Source: Rubripirellula sp. (GTDB taxonomy: Bacteria; Planctomycetota; Planctomycetia; Pirellulales; Pirellulaceae). From it: 64,000 nt of DNA. The position numbers were made by a program, and so were the translations under genes. Below are positions 27,821 through 35,860 of the stretch, piece by piece. The DNA lies in NCBI GenBank assembly GCA_029245125.1, contig JAQWPZ010000177.1, positions 1-64,000 of the forward strand, written 5' to 3'. The notes beneath the pieces are model-generated. The model was not told the origin of the DNA. It saw only the letters and a program-made list of their open reading frames with translations, and searched no databases. The stretch's first letter is position 1, and each line of letters opens with the position of its first letter.

Positions 27821-28423
27821 GTGAGTATGGAACAACTTTCTGAACGCAAAACTGAAATTCGAAAACTCGCCCATGCGGCCCGTAAAGAGCAAACGAATAA
27901 GGATGAAGTGAGTCAGCAGATCACTGATCGCGTGATTGCTTTGCCTGAGTACCAAGCGGCGAAGTGCGTGATGTGGTATGTCGATGTTCGTGCGGAGGCC
28001 CGTACGCGTCACGCGTTGCCGCAAGCATTGGAAAGTGGCAAGAGCGTCGTCATCCCTTATTGCGTCGATGGCGAGTTGGAACTGTTCCATTTGCAGTCCA
28101 TGGATGAGTTAGAAACAGGGATGTACAAGATTCTTGAGCCTCGAGAGGATCTTCGCAGTGTCGATGCCAAACGCATCGACGTCAGTGAATTGGATCTGAT
28201 TTTGGTGCCGGGTGTTGCCTTTGATGCACGCGGTGGGCGAACCGGCCACGGTAAAGGCTATTACGACAAGTTGCTCGAGAACGCGAAGGCGGAAACACCT
28301 TTGATTGCACTTGCGTTTGAGTGCCAGATGTTTGATGAGATACCGATGCAGGACCATGACATTTTCATGGACAAAGTCGTGACAGAAGCAAATGTCTATG
28401 AAGGGATTGGGCGTAGCGAATGA
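27821..28423 (+). CDS. 5-formyltetrahydrofolate cyclo-ligase family protein
   Basis: A 200-residue protein of the 5-FCL family, which converts 5-formyl-THF to methenyl-THF with ATP. Seen: an N-terminal KTEIRKLAHAAR segment, VMWYVDVRAEARTRHAL, and the diagnostic LILVPGVAFDARGGRTGHGKGYYDKLL, with the G-R-G-x-G-x-G-x-Y-Y-D-like nucleotide-binding loop. A GTG start at 27821 (VSMEQ) is chosen for a GAGGA site 8-10 bases upstream; the ATG at 27827 is equally possible. Its end overlaps the next gene's ATG by four bases (ATGA), so this enzyme is co-translated with Ftr, a C1-carrier enzyme of the tetrahydromethanopterin pathway. Confidence 0.9.
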   Translation: MSMEQLSERKTEIRKLAHAARKEQTNKDEVSQQITDRVIALPEYQAAKCVMWYVDVRAEARTRHALPQALESGKSVVIPYCVDGELELFHLQSMDELETGMYKILEPREDLRSVDAKRIDVSELDLILVPGVAFDARGGRTGHGKGYYDKLLENAKAETPLIALAFECQMFDEIPMQDHDIFMDKVVTEANVYEGIGRSE

Positions 28424-29358
28424 GCACTGGAACCACGATTGAATTGAAAAAACTGGTTGAAGACACCTACGCAGAAGGCTTTCGCAGTATTTACGGCGAG
28501 ATTCTTGTCACTGCTCGCAGCACGCGATGGTTGCAGCATTGCGTCGCGGCTGTGGTCGGGCACGCGTCCAGCACGATCTTGTGTGATTGTGAAGCCGGAG
28601 TGTCGCAGTGGATCGACGAGCAGCAAGCTGCCGATGGCGGCACACCCGACGGTCGACCTGGGGCAGTGATTCAATTTCACGTGCCGCGATTTGTGAAAAA
28701 TCGTCAGCGACACCTCGAGAAAGTGATGTTGGCTCGGATCAGTCAGAATGTGCTGACCTGTCCTTCCGCGCGGTGTTTCAATTGCCTGGAAACCGATGAC
28801 TATTTCAAGCTCGGCAGGAAGGTCGCCATGTTCGGCGATCGGCACCAGTTTCGTGAACAACGCTACGGTCAGCCAGGCTGGGTAGTGCCGATTCTTGGTG
28901 GTGAGTTTTTTCTCTCCAGTCGATTCGGTTTTCGCGATGGTGTGATGGGAGGGAACCTGTGGTTCTTTGGTGGTAATGAAGATGTTGCTTTGGATGCGGC
29001 CGAGCGGGCTGCCGAGGCCGTCGATCAAACCGCCAATGTCATCACTACCTTTCCAGGAGGTATCGCAGCGAGTGGATCAAAAGCGGGCAGTAGCTATGAT
29101 TTTTTAATCGCCGCGACCTACGCGGAGTATTGTCCGACCCTCAAAGAAAAACTTGGCGAAAAATCGAAGGTCCCGGAGGGGGTCGGCAGCATCATGGAAA
29201 TCATTCTCAATGGTCGAGATCTAGAGTCGCTGCAGCAAGCAACTCGAAATGCGATTTATGCCGCTGCCGAGACTCCCAACCTAATGCGAATCAGCGCTGG
29301 GAATTATGACGGACGGCTGGGGAAATCGTTGATCCACCTGCACGAACTGATCTCCTGA
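28420..29358 (+). CDS. ftr: Formylmethanofuran:tetrahydromethanopterin N-formyltransferase (Ftr/FhcD)
   Basis: A 312-residue protein that transfers a formyl group between methanofuran and tetrahydromethanopterin (H4MPT). It has the length and blocks of Ftr/FhcD: IYGEILVTARSTRWLQHCVAAVVGHASSTILCDCEAG near the start, PGAVIQFHV, a central TCPSARCFNCL, MGGNLWFFG, and the C-terminal YCPTLKEKLGEKSKVPEGVGSIMEIILNGRD. H4MPT-linked C1 genes occur in methanogens, methylotrophs and planctomycetes. It overlaps the cyclo-ligase by ATGA. Other Fhc subunits are not in the window. C1 detoxification or formaldehyde oxidation is the likely role. Confidence 0.95.
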   Translation: MSTGTTIELKKLVEDTYAEGFRSIYGEILVTARSTRWLQHCVAAVVGHASSTILCDCEAGVSQWIDEQQAADGGTPDGRPGAVIQFHVPRFVKNRQRHLEKVMLARISQNVLTCPSARCFNCLETDDYFKLGRKVAMFGDRHQFREQRYGQPGWVVPILGGEFFLSSRFGFRDGVMGGNLWFFGGNEDVALDAAERAAEAVDQTANVITTFPGGIAASGSKAGSSYDFLIAATYAEYCPTLKEKLGEKSKVPEGVGSIMEIILNGRDLESLQQATRNAIYAAAETPNLMRISAGNYDGRLGKSLIHLHELIS

Positions 29359-29668
29359 GCCAACTCATGCTGATCACTCGTTTGGCTGGTACCGACTAAA
29401 CAGCAAGGCCGACTGAAGCGGCGTTGCGTTTTCTCGGCTGCTGCGTTGTTGGGCGGGGACGCCACGGTTGGGTTTTTTCACTCGCTTCGTGTGGGCGAGT
29501 TTTTTGGTGGGGAACTCGCCCAGCAAGCCATTTTTGCGAACCTATCCCGGTTCGCGCATAATAGCGGCTCGATCCGCTTCATCGCGTCTCTTGCTGGTGT
29601 TGTGCGAAATCTTGCTGGATTTTGGCACTCGCTTGTCGAATGGAGACTCATTTTTTCAGCGTGTTGCT
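29359..29668. other. Intergenic leader region
   Basis: 310 bases between ftr and the DUF1553 gene. An open frame extends upstream of the ATG chosen at 29669, but it reads poorly and lacks a signal peptide. Nothing else was recognised. Confidence 0.5.
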
Positions 29669-32600
29669 ATGCGTATTCTGCTCGCTTGCCTGTTTGCTTT
29701 GAACGCCGTGGTTGTGCAGGCCGAGCGTTGGCAATGGGATTTTGAATTGCCGATGCCGCAAGGTTCTCTGCAGGGAAACGCAGAAGTGTTGCCGATCGGT
29801 CCGAGTGGCGTGGATTATGTTGGCATGCCCGAGGCAAACCGTGCTTTGCGACTCGATGGTAAAGGTGATTATGTTCGGGTCGCTGATGACGCCGAGCATG
29901 GTTCGCTCGACTTTCTGCAAGGAGACCCAATCACATTAGAAGCTTGGGTGCGTTTGGATCAAATTGGTTCCGGGCAAAATGTTTACATCGTCGGGAAAGG
30001 CAGAACGCATCGTGATGGTCCGAAGGACAATCAGAACTACGCCTTGCGATTGCGATCGGTTGGTGGTCAAGCCGCTCTGAGTTTCTTGTTCCGCAGCGAA
30101 GCGACCGACAAACAACCGGCGGATTGGCATCGCTGGACCAGTAAGTCTGGAATGCAACTTGACGGAATGTGGCACCATGTTGCGGTGACTTATCGGTTTG
30201 GTGAGCCGGACAGCATTCGTGGTGTCCTGAACGGAAAGTCATTGAGTGGTTCGTGGGACATGGGTGGGGCGACCAGGCGACCACCTGTTGTGGATGATGA
30301 CGAGGTATGGATCGGGTCTTCAATGGGGGCCGCATCTGGTTCGTCTTTTCAGGGCGGTATCGACCATGTCGTGATTGCCAGACGAATCACACCGGTCGAG
30401 GAGTACGCCAAGCGACGAATCGCCATCTTGCATCCACCTTCCCCGCCGGTTGGCGGACTGGTCGAAGGTGCCGTTGCGGTGACGCTCTACGAAAATGTTG
30501 GCAGCAATTCGGTGATGCCGTCGCGGTTGCCTCCGCCGCTGGTTCGATACACCCAGTCAGCATTTGGCTTTTCGCGGGTCCCCGTGCCCTACGCGCTGGA
30601 CGGAGTGCGACGTGATTGGAAAGGGCCGTCGCTGTTGGTTGCCATGGCGGAGATTGATTTACCCGCAGGGGAATTGCAGTGGATGCTTCGCGGCGGAGGC
30701 CTGTCGCGATTGTGGATCGGTAACGAGTTGGTTGCTGAAACACCCAAGCATCTCGGGAGTACGGGTGGTCATGGTGAGGTTGAGCCCTATCACGAACCAG
30801 ACCCTTGGTTGCGGCCTTTGCATCCGGGGCATCGGGAAGAGGTTGTCACTCACCAGACGACTGGAGGGCCAACTGTTGTGGCTTTGCAATCGATGATCGG
30901 AGGCAAGGGGTATCGATACGAAGCGGGTGAAATCATGCTCGCTTACCGTGCGGATGATTCTCAGGCGTGGCAGTTGCTGAGTTTGGATCGTGCGATCTCA
31001 TTGACCGATGAAGATTGGGCCGAGTACGAACATGAGCATCAAGCGGCCATGCAACGCGTCGACGATCGGCAGCGCCGAGCGACAGCTGCCAGCGAAGACG
31101 CCGTCTGGTTGCAACGCCATCAACAGGCTCGCCAATTCATTCGTCAACTCGATCCGATCGAGCTGCCGAATGACCGCATCGAAGGCGACCAACTCCGAGA
31201 CGATGAATCAACGAATGACTCACCTGAGCAGGTCATTGATCGATTAATTGATGCCGGACTGCGGGTGGCCGATGCTTGGGATCAGCGAACACCGAGTACA
31301 TCAGATGGGCAATTCCTGCGGCGGCTATATTTGGATTGTGTTGGAGTTGTGCCATCACCGGAGGAATTGCGAGCGTTTGAGGCGTTGTCATCTGATCCAG
31401 TTGAGCGACGAGTGAAAGTGATTGACCTCGTGCTGGAAGATTCTCGCTGGGCAGGCCATTGGACTGCCTATTGGATGGATGTTCTGGGTGAGAACGCGAG
31501 CGTGCTCAAGCCCAGTTTGAACAATAGTGGGCCGTTTCGTTGGTTCCTGTATGACAAACTTCGTGACAATGTCGCGGTTGATCGTTGGGTGACTGGGTTG
31601 CTGAAAATGCAAGGTAGCGAATTGTTTGGCGGCTCAGCCGGGTTCGCGATGGCTGCGGAAAATGATGTTCCGATGGCGGCCAAGGCTCATGTCGCGACCA
31701 GCGCATTTCTCGGTGTCAACATGAAGTGCGCCCGATGTCATGATGCGCCCTATCACGATTGGACTCAGCGAGATCTGTTCTCGTTGGCCGCCATGTTGGA
31801 ACGGAAGCCGTTGGAAATTCCTGTGTCCAGCAGTGTTCCTGCAGAGTTCTTTGAAGGTGAGGAAGCAAGTGAGTCACTGATTACGCTGAGCGTGGTGGCT
31901 GGCGATCGGATCGAACCAGCTTGGTCACTGAATCGCTTCATTCCAGATGCCTCAAACGATCAGTTATCCGAGGATTCTCGCCACCGTTTTGCTTATCAAC
32001 TGACGCGGGTTGAAAATCGGCAGTTCGCCAAGACGATTGTGAACCGGTTGTGGAAGCAGTTGCTGGGGCAAGGGATCGTCGAGCCAGTGGAGGATTGGGA
32101 AGGCGCAGATCCCAGTCACCCAAAATTGCTGGACTACTTGGCTCGAGAACTGGTGACCGCAGATTTTGATTTCAAGCACGTCGCTCGCTTGATTCTCCAT
32201 TCGAATGCGTACCAGCGGCAGTCAATCGACGAACCGATTCAACGGGATGAAACCAAGCGTCACTTCGCAGCCCCCCAGATGCGACGGATGACAGCTGAGC
32301 AGTTAGTCGATTCGATGCACGCGGCGGTTGGTCGAGCCATGGATTGCGATGAATTGACATTCGATCCCGAAGCCCGAATGAAGCCGACGGCACAAAACAA
32401 TTTGGGCAAGCCACGTCGGGCGTGGCAGTTGACTTCGTTATCAAATGAACGTGACCGCCCTGCTCTGTCACTGCCTCGCGCGGCAGCAGTCGCCGAGTGT
32501 ATGGAAGCGTTCGGTTGGACCGGATCCCGGCAAGAACCGACCAACCATCGGCAGGTCGAACCGAATGTGATTCAGCCTGGGGTTTTGGCCAACGGATTAT

Positions 32601-32998
32601 TGAGTATTCAATTGACCGTTGTGGCAGACGGCGATCATTTAGCAGACGATGCAATCGCGGCCGAATCGGTGGATGCGTTGGTGTCGCGTTTATTTGAACG
32701 CTTCTTGACTCGGCAGCCGACACGCAGCGAGCGGGCACAGTTTTCTTCGGTGCTGCGGCCCGGTTTTGGGCGGCGTGTTTTGGAGACCCCGCTGTTGCCG
32801 GAAACGCCCATTCGTGAACCAAATGTCAGCTGGGCGAACCATCTGCATCCCGTTGCCACTGAAGTGCGATTAAGGCAGGCGGAACGGTTGCGTGCCGGCC
32901 CAATGCCTAGCCGGTTGTTGCAGCCTGCTTGGCGTCAGCAGATGGAAGATGTCGTTTGGGCGTTGGTCAATACACCCGAGTTTTTGTTCATTCCCTAA
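29669..32998 (+). CDS. LamG + DUF1549 + DUF1553 secreted protein
   Basis: A 1109-residue exported protein. Signal peptide (MRILLACLFALNAVVVQA, cut near 18), a LamG jelly-roll domain at about 30-260 (ALRLDGKGDYVRVADD..HGSLDF, ITLEAWVR, WHHVAVTY), a linker, DUF1549 at about 540-720 with LRRLYLDCVGVVPSPEEL and a CxxCH heme-type motif CARCH at 687-691, then DUF1553 (about 760-1060) with RHRFAYQLTRVENRQFAKTIVNRLWKQLLGQGIV and SNAYQRQS. This is the standard planctomycete partner of DUF1501 proteins. The role is unknown; the heme motif suggests electron transfer, and LamG suggests glycan binding. The DUF1501 gene follows 18 bases later. Confidence 0.93.
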   Translation: MRILLACLFALNAVVVQAERWQWDFELPMPQGSLQGNAEVLPIGPSGVDYVGMPEANRALRLDGKGDYVRVADDAEHGSLDFLQGDPITLEAWVRLDQIGSGQNVYIVGKGRTHRDGPKDNQNYALRLRSVGGQAALSFLFRSEATDKQPADWHRWTSKSGMQLDGMWHHVAVTYRFGEPDSIRGVLNGKSLSGSWDMGGATRRPPVVDDDEVWIGSSMGAASGSSFQGGIDHVVIARRITPVEEYAKRRIAILHPPSPPVGGLVEGAVAVTLYENVGSNSVMPSRLPPPLVRYTQSAFGFSRVPVPYALDGVRRDWKGPSLLVAMAEIDLPAGELQWMLRGGGLSRLWIGNELVAETPKHLGSTGGHGEVEPYHEPDPWLRPLHPGHREEVVTHQTTGGPTVVALQSMIGGKGYRYEAGEIMLAYRADDSQAWQLLSLDRAISLTDEDWAEYEHEHQAAMQRVDDRQRRATAASEDAVWLQRHQQARQFIRQLDPIELPNDRIEGDQLRDDESTNDSPEQVIDRLIDAGLRVADAWDQRTPSTSDGQFLRRLYLDCVGVVPSPEELRAFEALSSDPVERRVKVIDLVLEDSRWAGHWTAYWMDVLGENASVLKPSLNNSGPFRWFLYDKLRDNVAVDRWVTGLLKMQGSELFGGSAGFAMAAENDVPMAAKAHVATSAFLGVNMKCARCHDAPYHDWTQRDLFSLAAMLERKPLEIPVSSSVPAEFFEGEEASESLITLSVVAGDRIEPAWSLNRFIPDASNDQLSEDSRHRFAYQLTRVENRQFAKTIVNRLWKQLLGQGIVEPVEDWEGADPSHPKLLDYLARELVTADFDFKHVARLILHSNAYQRQSIDEPIQRDETKRHFAAPQMRRMTAEQLVDSMHAAVGRAMDCDELTFDPEARMKPTAQNNLGKPRRAWQLTSLSNERDRPALSLPRAAAVAECMEAFGWTGSRQEPTNHRQVEPNVIQPGVLANGLLSIQLTVVADGDHLADDAIAAESVDALVSRLFERFLTRQPTRSERAQFSSVLRPGFGRRVLETPLLPETPIREPNVSWANHLHPVATEVRLRQAERLRAGPMPSRLLQPAWRQQMEDVVWALVNTPEFLFIP

Positions 32999-33016
32999 TT
33001 GGAGCGTTGGGCTGCT

Positions 33017-34309
33017 ATGTCGTGCAACCAATTCAATCGACGGTCCTTCATGGCGACCTCTGCCACGGCGCTTGCCGCGCGAGCGGGGGCGGAGGAACCG
33101 ACCGGCACGCTGCCAGTCGGGAAAGCCGATCGATGCATCTTTATCTGGCTCGGTGGCGGGATGGCGCAGATTGATACGTTCGATCCCAAGCGTCGCGGGG
33201 ATCCCAAGACTCGCAAAGCGGGCAGTGATTACGACGCCATTGATACCTGTGTCAATGATGTGCAAGTCTGCCAGCATCTGCCGCGTGTTGCGGACCGGAT
33301 GGACCGAGTCACCGCGGTGCGGAGTGTGCATCACGATGTGATTGACGAACATGCGGCTGCCGTGAATCGAGTTCACACCGGTCGCTCGGTCAGTGGTACC
33401 GTTCGCTATCCATCGATCGGTAGTATCGTTGCCAATCAACGAGGTGCCGCCGACGAGGGAGTTCCACCGTACGTGATGATTGGATACCCGAATGTGACTC
33501 GCGGGCCAGGGTTCCTGGGAGCGAAGGATGGGTACCTTTACCTGACAGATACCGAGTCTGGTCCGGCGGGGTTGAGTCCATCGCCGAGGGTTGATTCCGC
33601 AAGATTGGAGCGTCGCAGCGAGTTGTTAGATGCGCTGCGGGATACGCTGCAAGCCAGCGAGCGAACCCGATCGGCACCCTCAATTCAATCTTACGATCAA
33701 GCGATATTGGCGAGTCGCCGATTGGCTGGACCACAATTCATGGACGTCTTCGACTTGGCGAGTGAAAGTGATCAGCTGCGTGAGAGCTACGGAACCGAGT
33801 TTGGTCAACGATGCCTGTTAGCGAGGCGACTGGTTCAGCGCGGCGTCCGTTTTGTCGAAGTCTCGCATAATTTGAATTTCGTCAACGGCACCGGTTGGGA
33901 TACGCACAATCAAGGGCAACTCAAACAGCATGTATTGATTGATCAAGTCGATCGGGCGCTATCGGCGATGATGGATGATCTGCAGTCCAAGCAGATGTTG
34001 GACCGCACCTTGATCGTCGTCGCGACCGAGTTTGGTCGTCCCGCCGGTTTTGATGCGGGTGGCGGACGAGGCCACCAATCAACCGCCTTTACGATGGTTT
34101 TGGCTGGTGGCGGCTTGCAGCATTGTGGTGCCTACGGGGTCACTGATGACTTATCAAAGGAAATCGTGGATCGGCCCGTCAGTATTCCTGATTTTCACGC
34201 TACCATTCATCACGCACTGGGCATCGACCCGGCGAAATATTTGTACGATGGTGAGCGTCCTGTTCCGATCACGAACGGCGGACAGCCGATTCGTTCACTG
34301 TTTGCTTGA
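33017..34309 (+). CDS. DUF1501 family secreted protein
   Basis: A 430-residue member of DUF1501, starting at an ATG 18 bases after the DUF1553 gene, so the two form an operon. A twin-arginine-type leader ([19 protein letters not shown]) precedes the core [17 protein letters not shown]. Further family blocks are DGYLYLTD, the [16 protein letters not shown]-like [57 protein letters not shown] and [19 protein letters not shown]. The fold is sulfatase-like, but the catalytic role is not known. Export by the Tat route suggests it binds a cofactor or folds in the cytoplasm, as expected for a partner of the heme-motif protein. Confidence 0.95.
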   Translation: MSCNQFNRRSFMATSATALAARAGAEEPTGTLPVGKADRCIFIWLGGGMAQIDTFDPKRRGDPKTRKAGSDYDAIDTCVNDVQVCQHLPRVADRMDRVTAVRSVHHDVIDEHAAAVNRVHTGRSVSGTVRYPSIGSIVANQRGAADEGVPPYVMIGYPNVTRGPGFLGAKDGYLYLTDTESGPAGLSPSPRVDSARLERRSELLDALRDTLQASERTRSAPSIQSYDQAILASRRLAGPQFMDVFDLASESDQLRESYGTEFGQRCLLARRLVQRGVRFVEVSHNLNFVNGTGWDTHNQGQLKQHVLIDQVDRALSAMMDDLQSKQMLDRTLIVVATEFGRPAGFDAGGGRGHQSTAFTMVLAGGGLQHCGAYGVTDDLSKEIVDRPVSIPDFHATIHHALGIDPAKYLYDGERPVPITNGGQPIRSLFA

Positions 34310-34448
34310 AGACTGGTCAATCGCCAAGAGACTCGCTGACCAGTTGGTTTCTGCACCGACCAATCAGCGAGAAGCTAGTCGCCCGCTGCTTCTTGCTTGA
34401 GCTTCGAATCCGTTTTTTATCAACTCGCGTTAATCCTTGGAATCCAAC

Positions 34449-35744
34449 ATGAATCGTCTTCCCTTGATGGCTTTGGCAGGTTGCTTGCTGATTACCCCAA
34501 TGGTGAACGCGCAGGGCAAGTTCGTTGCGAATTATGACGAGTCAAAAATACCTGCGTACACTTTGCCCGATCCGTTGGTGACCGAGGCGGGGGATCAAGT
34601 AACCGATGCTGCGATGTGGGTTTCCAAGCGACGCCCTGAATTACTGAATCTGTTTGCGACTCAGGTCTATGGGACAGCGCCGCCGGCTTGTGAAATTTCA
34701 CATCGATTAGTGAGCACAAAAGAAGACGCGATCGGCGGCAAAGCGATTCGCCGCGAAGTCGATGTGCGATTCGGGTCAACAGATGAAGCTCATGCGATGC
34801 GATTGTTGATCTACACGCCGAAGTCCAACGAGGCAGCAGTGCCAGCATTTCTGACGCTGAATTTTCAGGGCAATCACAGTGTTGATCCTGATCCGACCAT
34901 CGCGTTGAATCAAAACTGGATGCGGTCCCGAAATGGGACTGTGAAAAACAATCAGGCGACCGAGTTGGCCCGTGGCGTGGCGGCGAACCGGTGGCCGGTC
35001 GAAACGATCATTGACCGTGGCTACGCATTCGTGACCATCTATTACGGTGACATTGATCCCGATTTTGATGATGATTTCGAAAATGGTGTCCACGGTCATT
35101 TTGAGCAGCAAGCCGCATCGATTCCGGCGAAGGAGCGGTGGGGGAGTATCGCTGGCTGGGCTTACGGCCTGAGTCGTGCGCTTGACTTTTTGGAACAGGA
35201 CAAACTCATCGATGGATCGGCTGTCGCCGTTTTCGGTCACTCACGATTGGGAAAGACGTCGCTGTGGGCGGGGGCCAGTGATCCACGTTTCAAAATGGTC
35301 ATCAGTAATAATTCAGGGTGTGGCGGAGCAGCCTTGTCGCGTCGCGCGATTGGTGAGACGGTTGGACGGATCAACACATCTTTTCCGCATTGGTTCTGTG
35401 CCAATTTCTTGCAATACAACCAGAACGAAGATGCTTGTCCGGTTGACCAGCATCAACTGATTTCTCTGATCGCACCGCGAGCGGTTTACGTTGCCAGTGC
35501 AACCGAGGACCGATGGGCGGACCCCAAGGGCGAGTTTCTTTCGGCCCGGTATGCTGATCCCGTCTATCGTTTGTTGGGAACCAGTGGACTGGGTGGTAGT
35601 GATCCACCTGCGAAGATGCCGGCCCCCAATTCGGCGATCAAGACCGGTGCCATCGGTTACCACTTGCGAACCGGCAAGCATGATGTCACGGATTATGATT
35701 GGGCACAGTACCTTGATTTTGCAGATCTTCACCTCAAGCAATGA
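34449..35744 (+). CDS. CE15-type glucuronoyl esterase-like alpha/beta hydrolase
   Basis: A 431-residue exported hydrolase. Signal peptide (about 1-21), then an alpha/beta fold with the nucleophile elbow GHSRLGKTSLWAGA (Ser265; G-x-S-R-x-G-K is a hallmark of 4-O-methyl-glucuronoyl esterases), the acidic residue in ATEDRWADPKGEF (Glu353) and the catalytic His in LRTGKHDVTDYDW (His411). WGSIAGWAYGLSRALDFLE before the elbow is also typical. CE15 enzymes cut ester bonds between lignin or other alcohols and glucuronate on xylan; marine relatives may act on uronate esters of algal polysaccharide. The ATG at 34449 is four codons inside a TTG-started frame. Confidence 0.88.
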   Translation: MNRLPLMALAGCLLITPMVNAQGKFVANYDESKIPAYTLPDPLVTEAGDQVTDAAMWVSKRRPELLNLFATQVYGTAPPACEISHRLVSTKEDAIGGKAIRREVDVRFGSTDEAHAMRLLIYTPKSNEAAVPAFLTLNFQGNHSVDPDPTIALNQNWMRSRNGTVKNNQATELARGVAANRWPVETIIDRGYAFVTIYYGDIDPDFDDDFENGVHGHFEQQAASIPAKERWGSIAGWAYGLSRALDFLEQDKLIDGSAVAVFGHSRLGKTSLWAGASDPRFKMVISNNSGCGGAALSRRAIGETVGRINTSFPHWFCANFLQYNQNEDACPVDQHQLISLIAPRAVYVASATEDRWADPKGEFLSARYADPVYRLLGTSGLGGSDPPAKMPAPNSAIKTGAIGYHLRTGKHDVTDYDWAQYLDFADLHLKQ

Positions 35745-35860
35745 TCTGTCGCGGCTGAGATGGCTCTTTTTTCGCAGCAGCAGTAGCAGCAGCCGTGGGA
35801 ATGTGAGAGGTCGATCGTCATGCAACCCTCACACAACACGCGATATTCTGAGATGACAGC

